From positions 1 through 10,310 of the forward strand of contig JADLDX010000228.1 in assembly GCA_020846515.1 (NCBI GenBank): a stretch of 10,310 nucleotides of DNA. The letters are read 5' to 3'. How positions within the stretch are numbered: the stretch's first letter is position 1; every line of letters starts with the position of its first letter. The DNA comes from Pirellulaceae bacterium. GTDB lineage: Bacteria; Planctomycetota; Planctomycetia; Pirellulales; Pirellulaceae. The position numbers and the translations under genes are program-made. Below are positions 1 through 6,561 of the stretch, piece after piece. The notes beneath the pieces were generated by a model that was not told the origin of the DNA, made no database searches, and saw nothing but the letters and a program-made list of their open reading frames with translations.

Positions 1-40
1 GAGACAGAAAAAAGGGTGACAGAAAAAAGGAACAAATCGA
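1..40. repeat. Right end of dispersed inverted-repeat element (partial copy, cut by window edge)
   Basis: These 40 bases are identical to 9869-9908, the right arm and right flank of the full element at 9724-9904. They contain the A-rich GACAG-A6 motif twice. Only the right end is in the window, so the rest of the copy lies to the left. It is in the same orientation as the copies at 892-1070 and 9724-9904. Confidence 0.85.
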
Positions 41-250
41 TCTTGTTATTGTGAATTGACTACCCAACAGTCGCTCACCGCTTCGCGCCGCAGACCGGCC
101 AGTGAGCCTCTTGGAGCTGACAAAATAGGCGTTCCTTATGTGGTACGACTTTCCGTCTCGCGGTGGGGCTTCTTTCTATGACTTTGTGCCCTATCACTTC
201 AGGCCTCAAAAGAAGTCTGGTGATTTGGCAGTGGCTACGAGCGAGCGGAG

Positions 251-273
251 AAAAATCGCTTCCGGCCGGAGGC
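251..273 (-). terminator. Candidate Rho-independent terminator of the toxin-antitoxin operon
   Basis: Read on the minus strand, starting 17 bases after the toxin stop codon, the sequence forms a stem GCCTCC / GGAAGC (one C-A mismatch) around a GGCC loop. A GA spacer and five Ts follow. Position and orientation fit a terminator for the minus-strand pair. The stem is short, so this is a candidate only. The rest of 41-290 shows no gene or structure I can support. Confidence 0.4.
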
Positions 274-290
274 CATCGGGCGCAAGACAA

Positions 291-614
291 CTACAACAGA
301 TCGTTTCTTGTTAGGTCTGATTGCGACACGTGACGAACGCGTAAGACCACGACTTGCTGACCGCTAATTACAAAGATAACACGATGAGAAGGCAACCTCC
401 CCAAACCGAAGCTCAATTGCCTGATTGGCGTTTCCAAACTCTCTGCCTCAGACGCTAGCGGGCATCTTTCGGGAACATCCCGAAGGTTTTCCATCGAGCT
501 ATGGAGAGCCATATACCAGCGAATCGCTTGTTCTTGCGATCGATTATCGTACCACCAGCGGTAGTTTTCCTGGATATCCAACTCTGCGCTTGGAGTGATG
601 ACGACGTCGAACAT
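291..614 (-). CDS. RelE/ParE-family toxin of a type II toxin-antitoxin pair
   Basis: This 107-aa protein has the size and layout of the RelE/ParE superfamily. It starts MFDVVITPSAELD, has an aromatic-rich helix (NYRWWYDNRSQEQAIRWY, about residues 17-34), a basic central part with an Arg (TPIRQLSFGLG), and a closing strand pair VIFVISGQQVVVLRVRHVSQ that matches the family pattern of a Y/F-R-V-hydrophobic strand ending in RVRH. Such proteins are mRNA interferases (RelE) or gyrase poisons (ParE); the sequence alone does not say which. The ATG directly follows the antitoxin TAG with no gap, so translation is probably coupled. There is no clear Shine-Dalgarno of its own. The reading frame is intact from start to TAG. 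Confidence 0.82.
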   Translation of the reverse strand: MFDVVITPSAELDIQENYRWWYDNRSQEQAIRWYMALHSSMENLRDVPERCPLASEAESLETPIRQLSFGLGRLPSHRVIFVISGQQVVVLRVRHVSQSDLTRNDLL

Positions 615-839
615 CTATGAGCCAGCCGGAATTCCATTTCTCGCGCGAAACTCATCGTCGAACGACTGGAAAGAACGAAACTTTCCAGTGAGGGCTTCTT
701 GTAAACCTACTTTGATAGCCAAAGTCTCGCTATCGCGAAGAATCAAGTTCAGGACGTACTGCTCGACGCTAGCAAACCCAGCACGCACGGCCAGATCGCG
801 TACAGTAGACTCAGCTTCTTGGGGAATTTGAATTTCCAT
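615..839 (-). CDS. ParD/RHH-like antitoxin partner of the downstream toxin
   Basis: This 74-aa protein begins MEIQIPQEAESTVRDLAVRA. That resembles a ribbon-helix-helix DNA-binding segment (strand IQI, helix ESTVRDLAVRAG, turn F, helix SVEQYVLNLIL). A C-terminal toxin-binding tail follows (AIKVGLQEALTGKFRSFQSFDDEFRARNGIP), a common ending in ParD-like antitoxins. A longer frame begins at 887, but the ATG at 839 is preferred: GGAG (846-849) lies six bases upstream and the only good promoter (858-887) lies inside the longer frame. It abuts the toxin (TAG then ATG). Antitoxins of this kind usually repress their own promoter; that is inferred from the family. Confidence 0.78.
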   Translation of the reverse strand: MEIQIPQEAESTVRDLAVRAGFASVEQYVLNLILRDSETLAIKVGLQEALTGKFRSFQSFDDEFRARNGIPAGS

Positions 840-857
840 GATGTTCTCCAAAGTTGC

Positions 858-887
858 ATTGTACCATGCATCACCGAAAAGCGTCAA
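858..887 (-). promoter_or_regulatory. Sigma-70-like promoter of the toxin-antitoxin operon
   Basis: On the minus strand TTGACG (882-887) and TACAAT (858-863) are separated by 18 bases. Each matches the consensus at five of six positions. The predicted start near 851 gives a leader of about 12 bases that still carries the GGAG site used by the antitoxin ATG at 839. The promoter ends five bases from the repeat element at 892-1070. Confidence 0.6.
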
Positions 888-891
888 AGAC

Positions 892-1070
892 TACTCACAA
901 GGGTATTTGCTCCCTTGAGCTGCATTCTTTTTCTGTCCCCCTTTTTTCTGTCTCTCGTCTTCAATTCTTCAAAGCCAGAGTTTCGTTATCGACCAGCCCA
1001 CGCCCCATAAAATCCCTAGGCTGGTCAGAGCGGAGGGAGACAGAAAAAAAGGGGACAGAAAAAAGAACAA
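892..1070. repeat. Full copy of ~180-bp terminal-inverted-repeat (REP/MITE-like) element
   Basis: It is nearly identical to 9724-9904. The arms at 925-954 (TTCTTTTTCTGTCC then C3-T6-CTGTCTC) and 1037-1067 (GAGACAG-A7-GGGGACAG-A6-GAA) are inverted copies and can pair into one long hairpin. The loop region carries a second perfect inverted pair, GACCAGCC (991-998) and GGCTGGTC (1019-1026). No transposase is encoded. The motif GGGGACAGAAAAAAGGGGACAG resembles palindromes found with REP-associated Y1 (IS200-like) transposases, from memory of the family. The element separates the toxin-antitoxin pair from the polyamine-type operon. Confidence 0.8.
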
Positions 1071-1382
1071 GTCCGTGTTGGTGCCAAACAACGAAAATTT
1101 GGCTTCAGCCAGAAAGTCGCGCCTAGGCTTGATCGAAAATGAGCCAGATGTTTTGCTCGGTAGTAGTCGAGGCTTGGCTGGAGATCAGGGGCTGCCGCAT
1201 GTGGGACTTCTCAAGCCAAACAGCCGTCAAATTGGCTTTAATAGGCTGACCTGCTTCGCTTTGACCCTCTATCCGGCCACGCGCATGGCTCTGGAAGCTT
1301 GACGAGTGCTTGACATTGCCGTTATGTTTTGCGGCAGGCGTCGAGCTCACCAATTCAGTTACGCAGGGGTGGTACAGCCGCT
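1071..1382. other. Non-coding leader upstream of the SPFH gene
   Basis: About 310 bases with no gene I can support. Open frames on both strands here lack an ATG or ribosome site and resemble no family I know. It should hold the promoter of the main operon; the best candidate is listed at 1299-1328. Confidence 0.5.
1299..1328 (+). promoter_or_regulatory. Weak candidate promoter for the polyamine-type operon
   Basis: TTGACG (1299-1304) and TATGTT (1323-1328) are spaced by 18 bases. The -35 box is good (5/6) and the -10 poor (4/6). It would give a leader of roughly 50 bases before the ATG at 1383. A perfect TTGACA at 1310 has no -10 partner at a workable distance. Confidence 0.3.
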
Positions 1383-2525
1383 ATGGGATTGTTTGACAAA
1401 ATTCGGGCAGAGTTTGTAGACATCATCGAGTGGCTCGATGATACACGGCACACGCTGGTGTGGAGATTCCCGCGTTACCAGAACGAAATAAAGAATGGGG
1501 CCAAGCTCATTGTGCGCCCAGGTCAGCTGGCCATCTTTGTTTCTGAAGGACAATTGGCCGACATCTTCCAGCCTGGCACCCATGATCTGACAACTGCTAA
1601 TCTGCCAATCCTCTCGACGCTGAAGGGCTGGAAGTACGGTTTCAACAGTCCGTTTAAGGCCGAGGTCTACTTCGTCAGTACGCGTCCCGTCACCGATTTG
1701 AAGTGGGGCACGCCCAACCCAATCATGCTCCGCGATCCCGAATTCGGACCGATCCGGATTCGTGCCTTCGGAACTTATGTACTCAAGGCGACCGACCCGA
1801 ATGCTCTGTTGAAAGAGATCGTGGGTACCAATGCTTCGGTATCGACCGACGAAGTTACCGAGCTGGTGCGATCGATCATTGTGGAAGCGTTCACCGATAT
1901 GCTCGGGTCCTCGCAGATCGCCGCGCTCGACCTGGCCAGCAAGTATCGCTCGTTAGCGGGCGAACTGCAAAAAGTGGTTATCGAACGCATCGATGATGAA
2001 TACGGCTTGGACATTCCACAGCTCCTGATCGTCAATATCTCATTGCCAGAGGAAGTCGAAAAGGCGCTGGATACGCGCACCAAGATGAGCGTGCTGGGCG
2101 ATCTGGATCGGTACCAGCAGTATCAGATGGGCTCGGCAGTGACCATGGCCGCTTCCAATCCAGCCAGTGGCGGTGCAGCTGATGGCCTGGGGCTCGGTTT
2201 GGGATTGGCGATGGCCAATCGCATGGGCGGCGCTCTGGGAGGCATGCCAGGCATGATGCCAAACATGATGCCAAGTGCTGTCGGCATGGCACCACCACCA
2301 CCACCGGCGCCGTTGGTGCCGAGTTGGTATGTGGCGGCCAACGGGCAAACACTCGGACCGTTTTCTCAAGAACAGATTGCCACAGCCTTGGGTAGCGGAC
2401 AGTTGCAACCCACTGCTCTGGTCTGGTCCGCCGGTATGGCTCAGTGGACCAGCCTCGCTCAAGTGCCGCAGTTGGCGTCGCTTGCACCTCCGCCACCGCC
2501 TCCACCAGCACCTCCAACGGTTTGA
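1383..2525 (+). CDS. SPFH/Band_7 domain protein with C-terminal GYF_2 domain
   Basis: This 380-aa protein starts MGLFDKIRAEFVDIIEWLDD, the usual opening of the 'virion core protein'-like SPFH family (Band_7_1, YdjI type), so I use the ATG at 1383 and not the in-frame start 54 bases upstream. Residues ~35-245 form the SPFH domain (GAKLIVRPGQLAIFVSEGQ; FNSPFKAEVYFVSTRPVTDLKWGT; VNISLPEEVEKALD). Residues ~258-310 are Gly/Met-rich. Residues 315-364 are a GYF_2 domain (WYVAANGQTLGPFSQEQI...LVWSAGMAQWTSL) flanked by polyproline stretches. No membrane helix is evident; family members assemble peripherally on membranes. GYF_2 domains bind proline-rich partners. First gene of the run, four bases before speD. 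It probably scaffolds the membrane-bound products downstream (inference). Confidence 0.9.
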   Translation: MGLFDKIRAEFVDIIEWLDDTRHTLVWRFPRYQNEIKNGAKLIVRPGQLAIFVSEGQLADIFQPGTHDLTTANLPILSTLKGWKYGFNSPFKAEVYFVSTRPVTDLKWGTPNPIMLRDPEFGPIRIRAFGTYVLKATDPNALLKEIVGTNASVSTDEVTELVRSIIVEAFTDMLGSSQIAALDLASKYRSLAGELQKVVIERIDDEYGLDIPQLLIVNISLPEEVEKALDTRTKMSVLGDLDRYQQYQMGSAVTMAASNPASGGAADGLGLGLGLAMANRMGGALGGMPGMMPNMMPSAVGMAPPPPPAPLVPSWYVAANGQTLGPFSQEQIATALGSGQLQPTALVWSAGMAQWTSLAQVPQLASLAPPPPPPPAPPTV

Positions 2526-2529
2526 GCCT

Positions 2530-2964
2530 ATGTCGCGACAGCGAGTTGGACCGATCTCGCAGACGATGGCTCGCGATCCCGCTGCTCCAGCCATTGTGGG
2601 ATGCGAGTGGATCGTCGACGCACACGGATGTAACAGCTTGCAACTGCAAGATCTGGCGCTGATGCAACGCTTGTGTCAGCGCGTCATCGACGATCTGGAA
2701 CTGAAAGTCGTTGGCCAACCGCACTGGCATCAGTTTCCGGGACATGCCGGAGTCACCGGACTATATCTGCTCAGCGAGTCGCATCTGGCCTGTCATACTT
2801 ATCCCGAGCATCGACTGGCCACGTTCAATCTCTATTGCTGTCGCAGTCGACCAGCCTGGCTCTGGCAGAGGCATTTGACGCTGGAACTGTCTGCCGAAGA
2901 TGTGCAGGTCGCTGAATTCGTTCGGGGCGATAACCGTCCGCTGCACACCAAGGAGCCCGTATGA
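2530..2964 (+). CDS. speD: S-adenosylmethionine decarboxylase proenzyme (pyruvoyl-dependent)
   Basis: SpeD converts SAM to decarboxylated SAM, the aminopropyl donor for polyamine synthesis. The 144-aa product is near the usual length of the small bacterial class. The signature GVTGLYLLSESHLACHTYPEH (residues 74-94) holds the self-cleavage site between Glu83 and Ser84; Ser84 would become the pyruvoyl group. His89 and Cys104 lie +5 and +20 from it, the same spacing as His68 and Cys83 relative to Ser63 in the Thermotoga enzyme, so it looks catalytically complete. The ATG at 2530 is four bases after the SPFH stop and lacks a clear ribosome site, suggesting coupled translation. An in-frame ATG at 2566 is an alternative, because family members usually start close to EWIVDAHGC. 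The end overlaps the next gene by ATGA. Confidence 0.9.
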   Translation: MSRQRVGPISQTMARDPAAPAIVGCEWIVDAHGCNSLQLQDLALMQRLCQRVIDDLELKVVGQPHWHQFPGHAGVTGLYLLSESHLACHTYPEHRLATFNLYCCRSRPAWLWQRHLTLELSAEDVQVAEFVRGDNRPLHTKEPV

Positions 2965-4562
2965 AGACACGGGTTGCCAATTGTCCAGCCTGCGGAGCGC
3001 CCGTTGAGTTCCGCGCTAGTTCATCGCTCGTAACGATCTGCGAGTTCTGTCACTCAGCCGTTGGCCGCGGCGACAAGCTTCCCGAAGACCACGGCAAAGT
3101 CGCCGATGTAGCAGAGCTGATATCGCCACTCATGCTGGGCATGACTGGCAAGTATCGCGACAAGAAATTCGATGTAGTAGGTAGAGTTCAATACAGCCAC
3201 CCGTCCGGCGCGATGTGGAACGAATGGTATCTCCTGTTCCCCGGCGAAGTTTGGGGATGGTTGGCAGAAGCGCAAGGTCGCTTCTATATGACCTTTGAAA
3301 AGCGACTCAAGTCGAGCGCGTCCATCGCCCCTTTCGAATCCGTGCAAATTGGTACTCCGTTCGAACTGATGAAGAGCCAGTTGACGGTAACGGAGAAAGG
3401 CGCCGCGCATGTTCATTCCGCAGAGGGTGAGATACCCTGGGAAGTGCGGCCCGGTGCCGAGCATCGATACGCCGACCTGCGCGGAGATAAGGGCCTGTTT
3501 GCTACATTGGATTACTCGTCGAATCCGCCAATCATCTATGTCGGCCATGCTGTCGATCCAGATACCCTGCAACTTTCCGGGCGATTGGACGCGTATGGCA
3601 GCGACACGATAGCTACGACGGCTGCACACTTGAATTGTCCCAAGTGCGCTGGCTCGTTGACGCTTCACGCGCCCGATGAATCGCTGCGCGTCACGTGCCC
3701 CAATTGCCATGCGCTGCTGGATTGCGACCATGGCAAACTGAGTTACCTGATAACTCTGGCGCACAAACACATCCAGCCACTCATAACGCTGTCGAGCAAG
3801 GGCGTCATCCATGGTGTGGAGTTCACGGTCGTTGGATTCATGGAACGCTACGTGATGTATCAGGGTACGGCATACTCTTGGACGGAGTACCTGCTGTACA
3901 ACAACCCGAAAGGCTTTCGCTGGTTGGTGAACAGTCAAGGCCATTGGTCATTCGTCGAAACTATCGACTACCCGGCTACGATGGCCGAGCGCAGCACGCT
4001 GAGCTACCATGGCCGGACTTTTCGCAAGTACGACCAAGGCACCGCCTTTGTGCGCAGCGTGGTGGGTGAGTTTCCATGGCGTGTCCAGATTGGCGAGAAA
4101 GTTGAGACAATCGACTACATTGCTCCGCCTTATATGCTCTCCTTCGAGAGCTCGATCCAGATTCAAGTTAATACGCAGCCAGGCATGAACGATCGTCTGT
4201 TGTTCCCCTCGGTAGCCAGCGAAGAGGTCAACGTATCTCTGGGGAGCTACCTGTCGATCGACGATGTCGAAAAGGCATTTGGGCTCAAGCCGCTGACGCG
4301 ACCATTCAGCGTGGGGCCGATTCAACCTGCTCCCGAAGTTGGTGCTGCTTTCATCGGGTCGCATCTGTTCTTCATCTTGCTGATCGGATTGATGCATGTA
4401 GGCTTCACCTCGCTGCATCCCAATAAAGCACCCGATTTCCTGGTCACCTTGTTCGCAGCCGTATTGGTCTCGATCATTCCTATTCTGGCCTACTTGTACA
4501 AGTATTCTTACGAAGTCAAGCGTTGGGAAAACAGCGACTATAGCCCCTACGCGCAAGAGTAA
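2961..4562 (+). CDS. Two-module zinc-ribbon/DUF4178 membrane-anchored protein
   Basis: This 533-aa protein contains the same pair of modules twice. Zinc ribbon 1 is Cys8/Cys11/Cys28/Cys31 (CPACG...CEFCH). DUF4178-like module 1 is ~60-205 (FDVVGRVQYSHPSGAMWNEW, then YLLFPGEVWGWLAEAQGRFY). Zinc ribbon 2 is Cys226/Cys229/Cys246/Cys249 (CPKC...CPNC). DUF4178-like module 2 is ~262-400 (FTVVGFMERYV...WTEYLLYNNPKGFRWLV). Two hydrophobic helices follow at ~461-482 and ~493-517, with a short charged tail, so the bulk is probably cytosolic and tethered at its C-terminus. DUF4178 has no established biochemical role but is often found with AdoMetDC, spermidine synthase and DUF350 genes, as here. The ATG overlaps the speD stop (ATGA) and has AGGAG (2951-2955) five bases upstream. 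Confidence 0.88.
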   Translation: MKTRVANCPACGAPVEFRASSSLVTICEFCHSAVGRGDKLPEDHGKVADVAELISPLMLGMTGKYRDKKFDVVGRVQYSHPSGAMWNEWYLLFPGEVWGWLAEAQGRFYMTFEKRLKSSASIAPFESVQIGTPFELMKSQLTVTEKGAAHVHSAEGEIPWEVRPGAEHRYADLRGDKGLFATLDYSSNPPIIYVGHAVDPDTLQLSGRLDAYGSDTIATTAAHLNCPKCAGSLTLHAPDESLRVTCPNCHALLDCDHGKLSYLITLAHKHIQPLITLSSKGVIHGVEFTVVGFMERYVMYQGTAYSWTEYLLYNNPKGFRWLVNSQGHWSFVETIDYPATMAERSTLSYHGRTFRKYDQGTAFVRSVVGEFPWRVQIGEKVETIDYIAPPYMLSFESSIQIQVNTQPGMNDRLLFPSVASEEVNVSLGSYLSIDDVEKAFGLKPLTRPFSVGPIQPAPEVGAAFIGSHLFFILLIGLMHVGFTSLHPNKAPDFLVTLFAAVLVSIIPILAYLYKYSYEVKRWENSDYSPYAQE

Positions 4563-4575
4563 TCGGAGTCAAATT

Positions 4576-4752
4576 GTGAGACTGTTGTTCCAAAGCTACC
4601 TGATCATGAGTTGCTTCGTCTGCTTGTGGTTCAGCGTAGCCGCCTTCAATGGCTGGAGGATTCCACGGCCTGATTTGAGCGGTGGTACAAGTAGTGGTGG
4701 CAGTTCGTACATGGGTCGATCGTACGGTGGATTTTGGGGAATTGGAAAGTAA
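4576..4752 (+). CDS. Small hydrophobic/Gly-Ser-rich protein with GTG start
   Basis: This 58-aa frame lies between the DUF4178 and DUF350 genes. It starts with GTG at 4576, preceded by GGAG (4565-4568) at seven bases, and its TAA overlaps the ATG of the next gene (TAATG, 4750-4754). The N-terminal half is hydrophobic (LLFQSYLIMSCFVCLWFSVAAF, cut here to its core: residues 3-24) and could be one membrane helix or an uncleaved signal. The C-terminal half is Gly/Ser/Tyr-rich: SGGTSSGGSSYMGRSYGGFW, ending GIGK. It belongs to no family I can name. Ribosome site, coupling and operon position make it a credible gene, probably a small membrane partner of DUF350 or DUF4178 (inference). Confidence 0.72.
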   Translation: MRLLFQSYLIMSCFVCLWFSVAAFNGWRIPRPDLSGGTSSGGSSYMGRSYGGFWGIGK

Positions 4753-5033
4753 TGAATCTTTTAAATCACACTTGGCACACTCTTCTGCCACTGGCACAAA
4801 CGTCAATCGAAGAGAGCAGGACCGGTCTGCTCGGCTATCACTTGATGGCCGTGGGGATCTTCTCCTGTGTGGGTATACTGGTGTTGCTGGTCTGTCTGCT
4901 GCTGATGGAGAAGTTAACACCTTATTCTATTACCAATGAGATCGTCGAAGAACACAACACGGCTTTGGCCATTGTGGTGTCAGCGATTGTGCTTGGTGTT
5001 TCCATAATTATCGCTGCTTCGATCATAGGCTAA
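4752..5033 (+). CDS. DUF350 (YjfL-like) small membrane protein
   Basis: This 93-aa protein has two hydrophobic helices, ~27-52 and ~71-92, joined by [20 protein letters not shown] (residues 55-74). That matches the DUF350 pattern (L-T-P-x-x-I-x-E-I-x-E-x-x-N-x-A-x-A-I) ahead of a Gly/Ile-rich helix. Family members usually have four helices as two repeats, so this is a short, single-repeat version. DUF350 recurs beside AdoMetDC/spermidine-synthase genes and in the E. coli yjf cluster; its biochemical role is not established. The ATG at 4752 shares TAATG with the small gene upstream. An ATG at 4734 in the same frame would overlap that gene further and is less likely. Four bases separate its stop from the aminopropyltransferase gene. 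Confidence 0.85.
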   Translation: MNLLNHTWHTLLPLAQTSIEESRTGLLGYHLMAVGIFSCVGILVLLVCLLLMEKLTPYSITNEIVEEHNTALAIVVSAIVLGVSIIIAASIIG

Positions 5034-5037
5034 GTGC

Positions 5038-6561
5038 ATGTTAACTCGCGCGCCGCTCTCGCTGCTGTACCTGAACGTGCTGGTAATAGCGACGTGTGGC
5101 TTGGTTTACGAACTGCTGGCCGGTACCTTGGCCAGCTATGTGCTCGGCGATTCGGTAACGCAGTTCTCCTTTGTAATTGGCGTCTATCTTTCGGCGATGG
5201 GCGTAGGTGCCTGGCTCAGCCGTTACATTCATGACCATTTAGCGCGGGTCTTTATCGAAATCGAACTGGCGCTGGCGCTGTTGGGCGGCATCTCCGCACC
5301 CGCGCTGTTTCTGGCATTTCCCTTCGTCGATTGGTTTGCGCCGCTGCTGCTGGGCATGGTATTTGTCATCGGCGTATTAGTCGGATTGGAACTGCCGCTG
5401 CTTATGCGCATACTGCAGGAGCATCTCGAGTTCAGCGACCTGGTGTCGCGCGTCTTGACGTTTGATTACATCGGAGCCTTGCTAGCCAGTCTGCTTTTCC
5501 CAATCCTGTTCGTACCGCATTTAGGCTTGGTGCGAACTTCGCTGGCCTTTGGAATCCTCAACGGCGTGGTCGGATTGTGGAGCACTTATTTGCTCAGGCC
5601 GCTGCTGAGCGCCCGCGGCTTGGATCGACTACGCCTGCGAGGCGGTATCGTGCTGGTGCTGCTGAGCGTGGCGCTGCTGAAGGCCGACCAGTTGACATTG
5701 CTGGCAGAAGAGAGCGTTCTGGGCGGCTCAATCATTCACAGTACGCAGTCGCCCTTTCAACGCATCGCGATCACGCGCAAAGGCAAAGGGTTCCAGTTGT
5801 TTCTCAACGGCCATTTGCAGTTCAATTCGACCGATGAGTACCGTTACCACGAGGCGCTGGTACATCCAGCCATGCTCGGATCAAAGCCACCGGAAAAAGT
5901 TTTGATCCTGGGCGGGGGTGATGGATTGGCCGTTCGCGAATGCCTCCGCTATCCGAGCGTCCAGTCGATCACACTAGTCGACTTGGATCCTGCCATGACG
6001 GGCTTGTCAGAACGCTTTCAACCATTGAAGGAACTCAACGACGCTGCCTTCTCAGACCCGCGCGTCCGCGTGGTCAACGACGACGCGTTCGTCTGGATCG
6101 GTGCCGATGATACAACCTACGATGTGGCCATTATCGACTTTCCCGATCCGAGCAATTACTCGATCGGCAAGTTGTACACCACGCGATTCTATCGCCTGCT
6201 CCGCGAACGCTTGAAGCCCGATGCTTTGGTTACGATACAATGCACCTCACCTGTGGTGGCACCCAAATCTTACTGGTGCATTCTGGCGAGCATGCAATCC
6301 TCTGGCTTTCATATACGTCCCTTTCAAGCCACTGTGCCGTCGTTCGGCATTTGGGGATTCGCGCTCGCCAGCCCGCAGCCACTAGGTGATGTGCCTCCGC
6401 TGGATCCAAGCATTACCGGCTTGCGGTTTCTGACTGATGAGGCCATGCGCGCCATGTTCGAGTTGCCGGGCGATATCCGACAGGTCGCTACTGAGGTCAA
6501 TCGATTGGACAATCAAATACTCGTCCGCTATTACGACGAGGAATGGCATGAGCCCCAATAA
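5038..6561 (+). CDS. speE: Membrane-fused polyamine aminopropyltransferase (spermidine-synthase-like)
   Basis: It would transfer the aminopropyl group of decarboxylated SAM, made by the SpeD three genes upstream, to an amine acceptor. Of 507 aa, the first ~215 form about seven hydrophobic helices ([40 protein letters not shown]). This N-terminal domain is found in 'spermidine synthase with membrane domain' proteins. The catalytic part has the entry segment Gln261, Asp266, Tyr270, His271, Glu272 ([20 protein letters not shown]), the nucleotide-binding loop GGGDG (292-296), LVDLDPAM, and [15 protein letters not shown] with the likely catalytic Asp367. These key positions look intact. The acceptor is unknown; the membrane fusion and neighbours suggest something other than bulk spermidine production (inference). 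It overlaps the FAD gene by 14 bases. Confidence 0.88.
   Translation: MLTRAPLSLLYLNVLVIATCGLVYELLAGTLASYVLGDSVTQFSFVIGVYLSAMGVGAWLSRYIHDHLARVFIEIELALALLGGISAPALFLAFPFVDWFAPLLLGMVFVIGVLVGLELPLLMRILQEHLEFSDLVSRVLTFDYIGALLASLLFPILFVPHLGLVRTSLAFGILNGVVGLWSTYLLRPLLSARGLDRLRLRGGIVLVLLSVALLKADQLTLLAEESVLGGSIIHSTQSPFQRIAITRKGKGFQLFLNGHLQFNSTDEYRYHEALVHPAMLGSKPPEKVLILGGGDGLAVRECLRYPSVQSITLVDLDPAMTGLSERFQPLKELNDAAFSDPRVRVVNDDAFVWIGADDTTYDVAIIDFPDPSNYSIGKLYTTRFYRLLRERLKPDALVTIQCTSPVVAPKSYWCILASMQSSGFHIRPFQATVPSFGIWGFALASPQPLGDVPPLDPSITGLRFLTDEAMRAMFELPGDIRQVATEVNRLDNQILVRYYDEEWHEPQ

Noticed and set aside
840..887. 16-residue N-terminal extension of the antitoxin from 887
   Set aside because: It overlaps the promoter, and the ATG at 839 has a well-placed GGAG.
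1310..1315. Perfect TTGACA as the -35 of the main operon promoter
   Set aside because: No -10-like hexamer lies 16-18 bases downstream, so it was not used.
1123..1353. Minus-strand 76-aa open frame upstream of the SPFH gene
   Set aside because: It needs a TTG start, has no ribosome site, and its translation resembles no family I know. The region is better read as a leader.
2032..2745. Minus-strand open frames of 184-237 aa opposite the SPFH 3' end and speD
   Set aside because: They are antisense to two recognised genes, and their Trp/Arg/His-rich composition reflects the opposite strand's Pro/Gly codons.
3054..3944. Long minus-strand open frame (296 aa) opposite the DUF4178 gene
   Set aside because: It is entirely antisense to a well-supported gene and shows no domain or motif. 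It follows from codon bias on the opposite strand.
6437..6547. 37-residue N-terminal extension of the FAD enzyme
   Set aside because: It lies inside the aminopropyltransferase coding region. The ATG at 6548 has a good ribosome site and is followed by a sensible Tat/lipoprotein signal.
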